A stretch of 64,000 nt of DNA from positions 19,682-83,681 of the forward strand of contig JAJZTH010000013.1 in NCBI GenBank assembly GCA_021849075.1, in the 5' to 3' direction. The DNA comes from Pseudomonadota bacterium (GTDB taxonomy: Bacteria; Pseudomonadota; Alphaproteobacteria; Sphingomonadales; Sphingomonadaceae). Under the pieces are notes generated by a model. The model had not been told where the DNA came from. It saw only the letters and a program-made list of their open reading frames with translations, and did not search any database. Positions within the stretch are counted from its first letter, which is position 1, and every line of letters starts with the position of its first letter. Shown one piece after another: positions 16,938-25,441 of the stretch. Made by a program: the position numbers and the translations under genes.

Positions 16938-18434
16938 ATGTTCGCCACATCCTTCCTTCCCCGCTTCTGCCGCCGCGCCGCGCTGATCGCTGGCGTCGGG
17001 CTGACGCTGCTGGGCAGCGGCTGTTCCGACGAAGGCCGCGGGCCGGTGGTGGTGAGCGTAGTGGGCGGACGCGACGATTTTGCGAAACCGCTGCAATATC
17101 TGCCCGATCCCGGCGCGAAGCTGATCCTGGAGTCGACGGCGCAGGGCCTGGTCGCGTTCGACGCCAGTGGCGAGATATTGCCGGCGCTGGCCCAGCGCTG
17201 GATCGTGCAGGACGATGGGCGCAGCTATATCTTTCGCCTGCGCCGCGCTTTCTGGGCCAATGGCACGCGCGTCACCGCGCCAGACGTTGCCCGCATATTG
17301 ATGTCTCGGATCGTGTCGCTGCGCCGGCTCGATCCCGACGGGCCGCTCGACGCGGTGCAGACGGTGGTGCCGATGACCGGCGAGGTGATCGAAATCCGCA
17401 TGGCCGCGCCCCGGCCCTTCGTGCTCCAGATGCTGGCCCAGCCGCAAATGGCGGTGCTGTCGCGCGATGGCGGCACCGGTCCCTATCGCCGCAGGGCGCA
17501 GGGCGGCGCGCTGTTCCTGACCCCCATCGACCGCAGCAGCGGCGACGATGGCGGCGAGGACCAGCCCATCCCGCCATGGCAGACCCGCGTGCTGCGCGCC
17601 GAACGCGCGGCGCTGGCGATCATCCGTTTTCGCGAGCGCGACGCCGCACTGGTGCTGGGCGGGCGGTTCAGCGATCTGCCGCTTCTGGTGCCGGCGGGGA
17701 TCGACCGCGACAATGTGCGCATCGATCCGGTGCAGGGGCTGCTCGGCCTGGGGGTGACGGGCAGCGGCAAGTTGCTGGACGATGACGCGATCCGCGCGGC
17801 GATCAACATGGCGATCGACCGCAGCCAGTTGCCGGTGCTGTTCCCGCTGGGCGGATGGGCCACCAGTGAACGCATCGTCCCCGATCAGATGGACCTGGGC
17901 CGACCGCCGACCCAGCCGGAATGGACGGCGATGCCGCTGGACCAGCGGCGCGCGCAGGCGGCGGCCAGCGTCACCCGTTGGCGCGCGGACAATGGCCCGC
18001 CGCCGCCGCTGCGCATCGCGCTGCCCAAGGGGCCGGGCGCGACATTGCTGTTCGGCATGCTGCGGCGCGACCTGGGCGCGATCGGCCTGCCGACGCAGCG
18101 GGTCGCCCTGACGGCCGAGGCCGACCTGCGCCTGATCGACGAGGTTGCGGCCTATGACAGCGCGCTCTGGTATCTGGGCCGGGTCGGTTGCGCGCGCAAA
18201 ATCCATTGCAGCGATCAGGCCGACATACAGTTGCAGGCGGCCAGCCTGTCCTCCTCCGCCGAAGAGCGCGCCGCCCGCATCGCCGCCGCCGAAGCGCTGA
18301 TGGTGGCGCATAATGGCTATATCGCACTGGGCGCACCGGTGCGCTGGTCGCTGGTGTCGACGCGGCTGACCGGCTTTCTTCCTTCGGCCCGTGCGCGCCA
18401 TCCATTGAATCATCTGTTCCGCAGCACCAACTAA
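16938..18434 (+). CDS. ABC transporter substrate-binding protein, family 5-like
   Basis: A 498-residue exported protein with a lipoprotein-like N-terminus (RRAALIAGVGLTLLGSGC). The residues before the Cys (GSG) are not an ideal lipobox. The body resembles solute-binding protein family 5 (peptide/nickel type): GLVAFDASGEILPALAQRW, YIFRLRRAFWANGTRVTAPD, then a lobe with AINMAIDRSQL. Family 5 proteins feed oligopeptide-type ABC importers, but no permease or ATPase gene is near, so the partner is elsewhere or absent. ATG 16938 chosen over an upstream TTG at 16899. Confidence 0.75.
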   Translation: MFATSFLPRFCRRAALIAGVGLTLLGSGCSDEGRGPVVVSVVGGRDDFAKPLQYLPDPGAKLILESTAQGLVAFDASGEILPALAQRWIVQDDGRSYIFRLRRAFWANGTRVTAPDVARILMSRIVSLRRLDPDGPLDAVQTVVPMTGEVIEIRMAAPRPFVLQMLAQPQMAVLSRDGGTGPYRRRAQGGALFLTPIDRSSGDDGGEDQPIPPWQTRVLRAERAALAIIRFRERDAALVLGGRFSDLPLLVPAGIDRDNVRIDPVQGLLGLGVTGSGKLLDDDAIRAAINMAIDRSQLPVLFPLGGWATSERIVPDQMDLGRPPTQPEWTAMPLDQRRAQAAASVTRWRADNGPPPPLRIALPKGPGATLLFGMLRRDLGAIGLPTQRVALTAEADLRLIDEVAAYDSALWYLGRVGCARKIHCSDQADIQLQAASLSSSAEERAARIAAAEALMVAHNGYIALGAPVRWSLVSTRLTGFLPSARARHPLNHLFRSTN

Positions 18435-18456
18435 GCCTCTCAAGGAGAAGAGGCAG

Positions 18457-18879
18457 ATGGCCGTTTCAAGAGATCAGTTCGACCGCATCGTCCGCGACAT
18501 GCCCGGTTTCGGCCGCGATCCCGCATCGATCCGCCGCCGGGTCGAGGCGATGGAGGCGGTGCTGGAGGGGCTGTTCGTCATCCCCGGCACCAACCGGCGC
18601 GTGGGCCTGGACAGTCTGGTCGGGCTGGTGCCGGTGGTGGGCGATATCGCCACGGCGGCGATGGGCGTATGGATCGTGTGGGAAGCCCGCAATCTGGGCA
18701 TGTCAAAATGGCAGCTGACGCGGATGGCGGCCAATGTCGGCGTCGACACGCTGGTCGGCGCAATCCCCTTTGCCGGCGACGTCTTCGATTTTCTCTACAA
18801 GTCGAACACGAAGAATCTGCGGATCATCCGCAAGCATCTGGATCGCCACCATCCATCGACGGTGACGATCGACGCCTGA
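18457..18879 (+). CDS. DUF4112 domain membrane protein
   Basis: A 140-residue protein matching DUF4112: LDSLVGLVPVVGDIATAAMG near residues 50-70 and GVDTLVGAIPFAGDVFDFLYKSN near residues 95-117, two hydrophobic hairpins with repeated GLxPxxGD-like turns. Function unknown. AAGGAGAAG precedes the start. The gene starts 22 bases after the substrate-binding protein gene and may be co-transcribed. Its stop abuts the stop of the convergent RNase T2 gene. Confidence 0.88.
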   Translation: MAVSRDQFDRIVRDMPGFGRDPASIRRRVEAMEAVLEGLFVIPGTNRRVGLDSLVGLVPVVGDIATAAMGVWIVWEARNLGMSKWQLTRMAANVGVDTLVGAIPFAGDVFDFLYKSNTKNLRIIRKHLDRHHPSTVTIDA

Positions 18880-19599
18880 TCAGCGCTGCGGTTCGATGCG
18901 CAGTTGCACCCGGTCCCTGACGCCCCCTTGCTGGGGCGGGCAGGGAATGTAGCGATAATTTTTGTTCAGGCAGATCCACACTTCGCCCAGCGATCCGTCA
19001 CGAGTCACATTCAGACGGATACCATCGGCCACCATGCCTTTATTTTCCGTGGCGAATGCCTGCGCAAAATCGCGCGCCGACAGGGTGGGACGCGCGGCCA
19101 GCGCCGCCATGTCGGGGAAATGCAGCGCCTGATAAAGCTTGCGCGACAGGGCGAAGAATTTGGTCGGCGTGGTCGGCATGCAGGTGCCGTGCTTGACCCA
19201 TTCATGCTGGATCAGTTGCACCGAAGGCACGGAGCACAGATGATCGCGGATCACCTTGCGCGGCAGTGGCCCGGCGGGTTTGCAATATTGCGGCCATTCC
19301 TGACCATAGCCATCGGGCCACAGCCCATGCAGGGTGAAGCCAAAGCTATTATCGGACTGACATTGGAACGCATCGCGCGCCCCGCCACGCGACGTCTTGC
19401 AATATTGCGGACTCCAGCTGACCGCGAGCGTATAATAGCCGATGGGCAGGACGCGCTTGGGTTCATCCGCAGTCGGCCCCTCCACGCGCGGCCGCGCGAT
19501 CACTTCGGGCAGACGGCACTGGCCAGCCTGCGCCAGCGCCGTACCCGGGATGGCCGTCAGCGCGAGCATGAGGGCGGGCGCAAAAATCAGCTTAGGCAT
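18880..19599 (-). CDS. ribonuclease T2 family protein, exported
   Basis: A 239-residue RNase T2 with a signal peptide (ALAQA about residues 20-24). Both active-site boxes are present: FTLHGLWPDG (CAS I, catalytic His) and HEWVKHGTC (CAS II, two His and Glu). Several cysteines suggest disulfides in the periplasm. These endoribonucleases cut RNA to 3'-nucleotides through 2',3'-cyclic intermediates; in bacteria they scavenge extracellular or periplasmic RNA. The start overlaps the end of nadC by eight bases, so translation is probably coupled. Confidence 0.93.
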   Translation of the reverse strand: MPKLIFAPALMLALTAIPGTALAQAGQCRLPEVIARPRVEGPTADEPKRVLPIGYYTLAVSWSPQYCKTSRGGARDAFQCQSDNSFGFTLHGLWPDGYGQEWPQYCKPAGPLPRKVIRDHLCSVPSVQLIQHEWVKHGTCMPTTPTKFFALSRKLYQALHFPDMAALAARPTLSARDFAQAFATENKGMVADGIRLNVTRDGSLGEVWICLNKNYRYIPCPPQQGGVRDRVQLRIEPQR

Positions 19600-20440
19600 A
19601 GGCGAAATCCAGTCCGATGTCGGCGGCGGGGGCGGATTGGGTCAGGCGGCCGACGCTGATATAGGTTACGCCGGTTTCCGCCTTGGCGCGGATCGTTTCC
19701 AGCGTGACCCCGCCCGAGCTTTCGGTCGGCACCCGCCCGCCGATCAGCGTCACCGCCCCGCGCAGGGTCGGCGCATCCATATTGTCCAGCAGCAAATGGG
19801 TGGCGCCAGCAGCCAGCGCGGGTTCGATCTGGTCGACCCGATCGACCTCCACGATGATGCGTTCGACCCCGGCGGCGACGGCGCGGCGCACCGCTTCCTC
19901 CACCGATCCGGCAACGGCGACATGATTATCCTTGATCATCGCCGCATCCCACAGGCCCATGCGATGATTGGTCGCGCCGCCCATGCGGGTCGCATATTTT
20001 TCCAGCACGCGCAGGCCCGGAATGGTCTTGCGGGTATCGAGCAGGGTCGCCCCTGTGCCCAGGATCGCATCGACATAGGCGCGCGTCATGGTGGCGATGC
20101 CGGTCAGATGCTGAACGGTGTTGAGCGCGGACCGCTCCGCCGTCAGCATCGCCCGCGCCTTGCCCCGGATGCGCAATATGTCGGTGCCGGCGGCCACCCG
20201 ATCGCCATCATGATGCAGTTGCTCAATCTCCACATCCGGGTCGAGCGCACGGAAGAAGGCGATGGCGAGCGGCAAGCCCGCCAGCGTCACCGCATCACGG
20301 CTGTCCATCACCCCGTCGAACAGCGCATCGGCCGGTATCACCGCTTCGCTGGTAACGTCGCGGCCATCGGGACCAAGGTCTTCGGCAAGGGTGGCGGCGA
20401 CGAAAGCGTCAAGGTCGAAACCGGGGAGGGAGAAGGTCAT
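19592..20440 (-). CDS. nadC: nicotinate-nucleotide diphosphorylase (carboxylating)
   Basis: A 282-residue quinolinate phosphoribosyltransferase that forms nicotinate mononucleotide, CO2 and PPi from quinolinate and PRPP. Recognisable parts: LAEDLGPDGRDVTSEAVIP, ALNTVQHLTGIATMT, TLLDTRKTIPGLR (active-site RKT), RMGLWDAAMIKDNH, and GGVTLETIRAKAETGVTYIS. ATG 20440. It lies on the same strand as nadA but is separated by about 350 bp that holds a small plus-strand gene and a repeat. nadB is not in the window. Confidence 0.96.
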   Translation of the reverse strand: MTFSLPGFDLDAFVAATLAEDLGPDGRDVTSEAVIPADALFDGVMDSRDAVTLAGLPLAIAFFRALDPDVEIEQLHHDGDRVAAGTDILRIRGKARAMLTAERSALNTVQHLTGIATMTRAYVDAILGTGATLLDTRKTIPGLRVLEKYATRMGGATNHRMGLWDAAMIKDNHVAVAGSVEEAVRRAVAAGVERIIVEVDRVDQIEPALAAGATHLLLDNMDAPTLRGAVTLIGGRVPTESSGGVTLETIRAKAETGVTYISVGRLTQSAPAADIGLDFAYA

Positions 20441-20525
20441 GGCGCTTTCTCTAGCCGCGCCTTATGGCATGCCGCAACCGGTTTTGGATTTGACTCGGAC
20501 CTGCATGTGGCTCAGCTTTTGCCCG

Positions 20526-20684
20526 ATGCTGACGGTCACGGAACAACAGGCTAAGGCCCAATTATCCAGACTTCTCGAACGCGCACGCGACGGCGAGGAA
20601 ATCATCGTAACGCGCGACGGGAAGCCGTACGCCAAGGTGATACCGCTGGACAAAGACTATCCCGAACCGACCAATTCGGGCTGA
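20526..20684 (+). CDS. Phd/YefM-type antitoxin, short orphan
   Basis: A 52-residue protein with the N-terminal Phd/YefM DNA-binding and dimerisation fold: MLTVTEQQAKAQLSRLLERA, EEIIVTRDGKPYAKVIPL. Antitoxins of this type normally have about 75-90 residues, with a C-terminal toxin-neutralising tail, followed by a toxin gene. Here the reading frame ends in a palindromic repeat at 20674-20767, which supplies the last residues (NSG) and the stop, and no toxin gene follows. Likely a truncated remnant, perhaps still able to bind DNA. The region lies head to head with nadC. Confidence 0.7.
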   Translation: MLTVTEQQAKAQLSRLLERARDGEEIIVTRDGKPYAKVIPLDKDYPEPTNSG

Positions 20685-20767
20685 GCCTGTCGAGCCGAAG
20701 GCCGCGACAGGCCAACCCCAACTCTTTTCTTTAAAAATGCGGCCCTTCGACAAGCGCAGGGCGAACG
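20674..20767. repeat. palindromic intergenic repeat, family 1, copy 3
   Basis: Left end TTCGGGCTGAGCCTGTCGAG, right end CCCTTCGACAAGCGCAGGGC followed by GAACGG, about 94 bp. The left end overlaps the 3' end of the Phd-like gene. Downstream lies nadA, whose stop faces the element. Confidence 0.75.
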
Positions 20768-20788
20768 GAATGAGAGCAACGCGCGATG

Positions 20789-21775
20789 TTAGCGCGCGCC
20801 GACATCCCCCTGCCCCACCGTGCCGCTGGCCATTTCCAGCATCTTGTCGAGGCTCTTCTTGGCCGCGATGCGCAGCGTTTCGTCCATTTCGATGCGGGGC
20901 GTCAGGTCGCGCAGCGAGAGGTAAAGCTTTTCCATCGTGTTGAGCGCCATATAGGGGCAGATGTTGCAGTTGCAGTTGCCGTCCGCACCGGGCGCGCCGA
21001 TGAAATTCTTGTCCGGCACAGCCTTTTGCATCTGATGGATGATGTGCGGTTCGGTCGCCACGATCAGCGTGTCGCCCGGCATGGTCTTGGCAAAGTCCAG
21101 AATGCCGCTGGTCGAGCCGACATAATCGGCATGGTCGACGATATAGGGCGGGCATTCGGGATGGGCGGCGATCGGCGCTTGCGGGTGCTGGGCCTTGAGC
21201 TTGAGCAGTTCCGTTTCGCTGAACGCTTCATGCACGATGCACACGCCCGGCCATAGCAGCATGTCGCGGCCCAGCTTGCGCTTCAGATAACCACCCAGAT
21301 GCTTGTCGGGACCAAAGATGATCTTCTGATCCTTGGGGATCTGGGCCAATATCTTCTCGGCGGAGGAGGAGGTCACGATGATGTCGGACAGCGCCTTCAC
21401 CTCGGCCGAACAGTTGATGTAGCTGAGCGCAATATGATCGGGATGCGCCTCGCGAAACGCCTTGAACTGAGCGGGCGGGCAGCTGTCTTCCAGGCTGCAA
21501 CCGGCGTCCATGTCGGGCAGTACGACGATCTTTTCGGGCGACAGGATTTTCGCCGTCTCCGCCATGAAGCGCACGCCGCAGAAAGCGATGACGTCCGCGT
21601 CCGTTTCCGCCGCCTTGCGTGACAGTTCCAGAGAGTCGCCGACGAAATCGGACAGATCCTGAATTTCGGGCGACTGGTAATAATGGCCGAGGATAACGGC
21701 GTTGCGCTCCTTGCGGAGGCGGTCGATTTCCGCGCGCAGGTCCGTGCCCTGCGGAATCCCGGTGAATGCGTTCAT
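20789..21775 (-). CDS. nadA: quinolinate synthase
   Basis: A 328-residue NadA that condenses iminoaspartate with dihydroxyacetone phosphate to quinolinate on a [4Fe-4S] cluster. Three ligand cysteines are likely those in FCGVRFMAETAKI, WPGVCIVHEAF and NCNCNICPYM. Other family marks: LGHYYQSPEIQDLSDFVGDS, SYINCSAEVKAL, GPDKHLGGY and HPECPPYI. ATG 21775. It lies downstream of the DUF4230 gene (44 bp gap), and nadC follows further down the same strand. Confidence 0.97.
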   Translation of the reverse strand: MNAFTGIPQGTDLRAEIDRLRKERNAVILGHYYQSPEIQDLSDFVGDSLELSRKAAETDADVIAFCGVRFMAETAKILSPEKIVVLPDMDAGCSLEDSCPPAQFKAFREAHPDHIALSYINCSAEVKALSDIIVTSSSAEKILAQIPKDQKIIFGPDKHLGGYLKRKLGRDMLLWPGVCIVHEAFSETELLKLKAQHPQAPIAAHPECPPYIVDHADYVGSTSGILDFAKTMPGDTLIVATEPHIIHQMQKAVPDKNFIGAPGADGNCNCNICPYMALNTMEKLYLSLRDLTPRIEMDETLRIAAKKSLDKMLEMASGTVGQGDVGAR

Positions 21776-21819
21776 ACCCTGTAACTCCTCGGTCCCATTG
21801 CTGGCCCTTCGCGCGCGCC

Positions 21820-22521
21820 CTAGCGCTGCTGTCGCCGGTTGGCCAGTACCTCATTGATCGGCGTGGTCACGTCCCATTGTTCCTGCGCCACCCGTTCCGG
21901 CGGAAAGGTGATGATGACGCGCGCGTCGCGATAGCCCGCCGCGATCAGCGGCTGGGCCAGCAGCCGGGACAATGCCGCCCGACCGTTGCGGCGCGCGGTT
22001 TCCATGCGCTGGAAGGATTGCGCCTCCGCCTGCGCCTTGTCACGCGCATGGACCGACACTTTGCGCGCCAGTTGCTGCGACGCTTCGCGCGTGACGAACA
22101 TGCCCTTCGTCATGACCAAAGTCGGCCGGCTTTCATCGATATTGGGCGCGGCGGGCCGCACATCGGGGGCATCCACGATCAGCGTGTGGGTCTGCGGATT
22201 CCATTCCACATCATCCGGCCCGAATTTTTGCAGGTCGATGAAATAATCGACCGAAAAGGGCATTTTGACGACCTGCACCGATTGCAGCCAGCCGCCCCAG
22301 CGCACATCCTTCGCCGTGGACTGGATCGTGCCCGACAGGCCGGAGACTTTCAGGCTGGCCGCGGCCGACATTTTTGCGGCGACGATGCGGGTGATGGCCG
22401 TTTCGTCCGGCTCCACCGTCACTTCAGCCTGCTGCCGATGGCGTTGCCATTCGCCATAGCCGAGCCACAGGGCCGCCGCAGCCAGAGCAGCGCCCACGCC
22501 CCATTTGACCGCCGCCTTCAT
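21820..22521 (-). CDS. DUF4230 domain protein, membrane anchored
   Basis: A 233-residue protein with one N-terminal transmembrane segment (WGVGAALAAAALWLGYG) and a DUF4230 domain: LKVSGLSGTIQSTAKD, VKMPFSVDYFIDL and a helical C-terminal part ending PPERVAQEQWDV. Function unknown; DUF4230 proteins are anchored and face the periplasm. Start ATG 22521 overlaps the stop of the metallo-hydrolase gene (ATGA). It sits just upstream of nadA. Confidence 0.85.
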   Translation of the reverse strand: MKAAVKWGVGAALAAAALWLGYGEWQRHRQQAEVTVEPDETAITRIVAAKMSAAASLKVSGLSGTIQSTAKDVRWGGWLQSVQVVKMPFSVDYFIDLQKFGPDDVEWNPQTHTLIVDAPDVRPAAPNIDESRPTLVMTKGMFVTREASQQLARKVSVHARDKAQAEAQSFQRMETARRNGRAALSRLLAQPLIAAGYRDARVIITFPPERVAQEQWDVTTPINEVLANRRQQR

Positions 22522-23405
22522 CGCAGGCCCCAGCGCTCCGCCGCATGACGCGACACCAGCCCCCGGCCGTCCAGATCGATCAGATGGGCCAGCACCGACC
22601 GCCCGGCCGCGCGATGCAATCCGGGATCGACGCCCCGATACATTTCCGCCACCATGTCCGGGATCGCGCTTTCGCCATTGCGTTCGAGGAAGCGAAGTAT
22701 CTGCCCCTCACGCTGCTTGCGATGCCCCATCATGCCGCGCACCAGACGCTGCGGATTTTCGATCGGCTCGCCATGGGCGGGATAATAAAGCACATCGTCA
22801 CGATCGAGCAGCCGCTGCATCGACGCCATATAGGCCGTCATGTCGCCATCGGGCGGCGAAATCACGCTGGTCGACCAGCCCATGACATGATCGCCGGTGA
22901 ACAGCTTATTTTCTTCCGGCAGAGCGAAACAGAGATGGTTGGACGTATGGCCCGGCGTCGCGACCGCCTCCAGCGTCCAGCCCGGTCCCGTCACCCGATC
23001 GCCATCGCCCAGCACCCGATCGGGACGATAGTCCGCATCGAAAGCGGCGTCGGCGCGGGGACCATCATCGTCCAGCGTCAGCGGCGCGCAGCCGATCACC
23101 GGCGCGCCGGTCAGAATGCTCAGCGGCCGGGCGGCGGGACTATGATCGCGATGGGTGTGGGTGCACAGGATCGCCACCACCGGCCGGCCGGCGATGCCGG
23201 CGGCCAGCGCGGTCAGATGCGCCGTCTCGTTCGGGCCGGGATCAATGATCGCAACGGCATCGACGCCCACCACATAGGTCTGCGTGCCCGTATAGGTGAA
23301 GGGCGACGGATTGGGCGCCAGCACGCGGGCAACCAGCGGGCTGAGCGGCATCAGGAGTCCGGTCGGCAGATCGGCCGGGTTAAAGGGCGGTGGCATAGGT
23401 CTCAT
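22518..23405 (-). CDS. MBL fold metallo-hydrolase (LACTB2/glyoxalase II-like)
   Basis: A 295-residue metallo-beta-lactamase fold protein. The metal motif is CTHTHRDHSPAARPL (HxHxDH), with the second-shell histidine in TPGHTSNHLCF and FTGDHVMGW. The C-terminal winged region resembles the LACTB2 family of hydrolases. ATG 23405 and ATG 23396 are both possible starts. A run of eleven C on the coding strand lies about 30 bases before the start. It overlaps the DUF4230 gene by four bases, so is co-translated with it. Confidence 0.88.
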   Translation of the reverse strand: MRPMPPPFNPADLPTGLLMPLSPLVARVLAPNPSPFTYTGTQTYVVGVDAVAIIDPGPNETAHLTALAAGIAGRPVVAILCTHTHRDHSPAARPLSILTGAPVIGCAPLTLDDDGPRADAAFDADYRPDRVLGDGDRVTGPGWTLEAVATPGHTSNHLCFALPEENKLFTGDHVMGWSTSVISPPDGDMTAYMASMQRLLDRDDVLYYPAHGEPIENPQRLVRGMMGHRKQREGQILRFLERNGESAIPDMVAEMYRGVDPGLHRAAGRSVLAHLIDLDGRGLVSRHAAERWGLR

Positions 23406-23461
23406 GTGCCTATTTCGGGGCGAATTTCAAGGGCGGGGGGGGGGGCGGGACGTCTGGAAAC

Positions 23462-23640
23462 GGCCAGACGCGGATGTTCCCCCTCCCGTAAACGGGAGGG
23501 GTTGATGGGAGTCACGCGCCTCCCATCAAGGGGGTGGGCTGGACGTTGCGCTGGCCCACCCCGCTGCGACTAAATTCGCTACGCTCATTAAGTCTCGCTA
23601 CCCCTCCCGCGTGCGGGAGGGGAATGGCAGGAGTCCACCC
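23462..23640 (-). repeat. structured interspersed repeat, family 2, copy C
   Basis: About 179 bp, same orientation as copy B and with the inner TGATGGGAGTCACGCGCCTC palindrome shared with copy A. The shared stretch TAAATTCGCTACGCTCATTA is unchanged in all three copies. It fills the gap between the GGDEF/EAL gene and the metallo-hydrolase gene. Confidence 0.85.
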
Positions 23641-23652
23641 GAAAGCTCACAA

Positions 23653-25338
23653 CTATCCTGCGTCTCGCGTCAGTCGTTGCGGCTGGCCGGCGAATTGCGC
23701 CAGATAATCCTGTTCGCCCGTCGGGCGGGCGAGGTGATAGCCCTGAAACAGGGTGCAGCCGATGACGCGCAGCACATCCATCTGCGCTTCATTCTCGATC
23801 CCCTCGACCACCACCTCCATGCCCAGCCCCTGGATGAGGCCGACGACGGCCGAACAGATGGTGCGTGCTTCGGCCGAGGTAGCGATATCGCGTACCAGAC
23901 TGCGGTCGATCTTCACCCGGTCGACGGGCAGTTCGCGCAGGCGCGACAGGTTGGAATAGCCGGTGCCGAAATCGTCTATGGCGATCCGCACGCCGTCCTG
24001 CCGCAGCGCGCGCAACTGATCCAGCACGCGCGGGTCCATCTCCATCGCCAGCGATTCGGTGATTTCCAGTTCCAGCATGGCGGCCGGCGCAGCATGGGTG
24101 GCGATGCTGTGACGCAGGCGCAGGAAGAAGTCGGGCTGGCCCAGTTCCCGCGTCGAGATATTGACCGCGATCCGCTGGTCCACGCCCGCCTGCGCCCAGA
24201 GCGCGGCGGTGCGGCAGACCCGGTCCATCACCCAGTCGCCCAGCGCGACGATGGCACCGCTTTCCTCCGCCACCGGCACGAAAGCCCCGGGCATGACGAG
24301 ATCGCGTTCCGGGTGCGCCCAGCGCACCAGCGCTTCGGCGGTCGTGGCGCGGCCTGTGGCGACATCAATTTGCGGCTGGAATTCCAGCAGGAATTCATCC
24401 CTTTGCAGGCCAAGGAGCAATTCGCGCTCCAGTTCGGCGCGATCTTCCGCCGCCAGCGCCAGTTCGTCCGTATAGATTTCCGCCCGGCCGCGCCCCTGAT
24501 GCTTGGCATGATACATGGCGATATCGGCGGCGCGCAGCAGGTCGACCAGCGTCGCGCCATGATCGGGATGGCAGGCAATGCCGATCGACGCGCCCAATTC
24601 CACCTGCTGGCTGCCCAGATCGAAGCGTTCGCCCAGCGCGAACTGGATGGCCCGCGCGATCCGCTGCGCCGCCGCCCGGCCCGATAAATGGGGGAAGAAC
24701 ATGGTGAATTCGTCACCCGCCAGCCGGCCGACCACGGCGTCGCCGCTGCCGGCGCTGACCTGCGCCATCACGACTTCGCGCAGACGCCCAGCCACGCGCG
24801 CCAGCAACTGGTCGCCCGCGGCATGGCCCAGCGTGTCATTCACCGCCTTGAACCCGTCCAGATCGATGAAGAAGAGCGCGGCGATGCCATTATCCTCCCG
24901 CTCCGCCAGCAGCCTTTCCACCTGCCGGCAAAAGCTGGTGCGATTGGCGAGGCCGGTAATCTGGTCGAACAGGGCCAGCGTCTGCACATGGTCCAGATTG
25001 GTGCGGACCTGGCTGAAGAGGCTTTCCATCGCCACCGACAGGTCGGGCAGTTCCTGACGGATATCGGGCGAGACGGCTGACTGGAGATCGCCATGGGCGG
25101 CGGACAGCAGCCGTTCGGTCGCGGCGTCAATGGCGGTAGCGGTCGTGGCGATCGAACGGCGCGCCGACGCCCAGCTCATCGTGCCGCACAATATGGCGAT
25201 GATCAGCGATCGGCCGATTTGCAGCACATCATCCTGCGGACCCGCGCTATAGCCCAGCACCAGCGACAGGATGAAGACCAGCGCCCCCGCGGCGCAGGCA
25301 AAGGCAGTGGCGCGGCTTTTCAACGTCACGCCCTGCAT
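23653..25338 (-). CDS. GGDEF/EAL domain cyclic-di-GMP protein
   Basis: A 561-residue protein with two N-terminal membrane spans (about residues 10-30 and 45-60), a helical linker, a GGDEF domain (about 110-270) and an EAL domain (about 290-545). The GGDEF signature reads LAGDEF, with Ala for the first Gly; such sites can still be active. The EAL domain keeps EALVRW, NISTREL, ELEITES, IDDFGTGYSNLS, KIDRSLV and EGIE, so phosphodiesterase activity is likely. Net effect on cyclic-di-GMP cannot be told. ATG 25338 is preferred to the TTG at 25386. Confidence 0.93.
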   Translation of the reverse strand: MQGVTLKSRATAFACAAGALVFILSLVLGYSAGPQDDVLQIGRSLIIAILCGTMSWASARRSIATTATAIDAATERLLSAAHGDLQSAVSPDIRQELPDLSVAMESLFSQVRTNLDHVQTLALFDQITGLANRTSFCRQVERLLAEREDNGIAALFFIDLDGFKAVNDTLGHAAGDQLLARVAGRLREVVMAQVSAGSGDAVVGRLAGDEFTMFFPHLSGRAAAQRIARAIQFALGERFDLGSQQVELGASIGIACHPDHGATLVDLLRAADIAMYHAKHQGRGRAEIYTDELALAAEDRAELERELLLGLQRDEFLLEFQPQIDVATGRATTAEALVRWAHPERDLVMPGAFVPVAEESGAIVALGDWVMDRVCRTAALWAQAGVDQRIAVNISTRELGQPDFFLRLRHSIATHAAPAAMLELEITESLAMEMDPRVLDQLRALRQDGVRIAIDDFGTGYSNLSRLRELPVDRVKIDRSLVRDIATSAEARTICSAVVGLIQGLGMEVVVEGIENEAQMDVLRVIGCTLFQGYHLARPTGEQDYLAQFAGQPQRLTRDAG

Positions 25339-25441
25339 CTGCGTCTCTTCGCCCCCCGCTAACCGATCCGATCGACCCTCGATCAAACGGGTATGAAGCG
25401 CGGTGGTTAAGAAAAGGTCAGCGCGGCGAGCAAAAAGGGCG

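Noticed and set aside
16833..18443. A 536-codon open frame on the minus strand opposite the substrate-binding protein
   Set aside because: Composition (His, Arg, Gln rich) and lack of motifs mark it as a shadow; the plus-strand frame has a signal peptide and family features.
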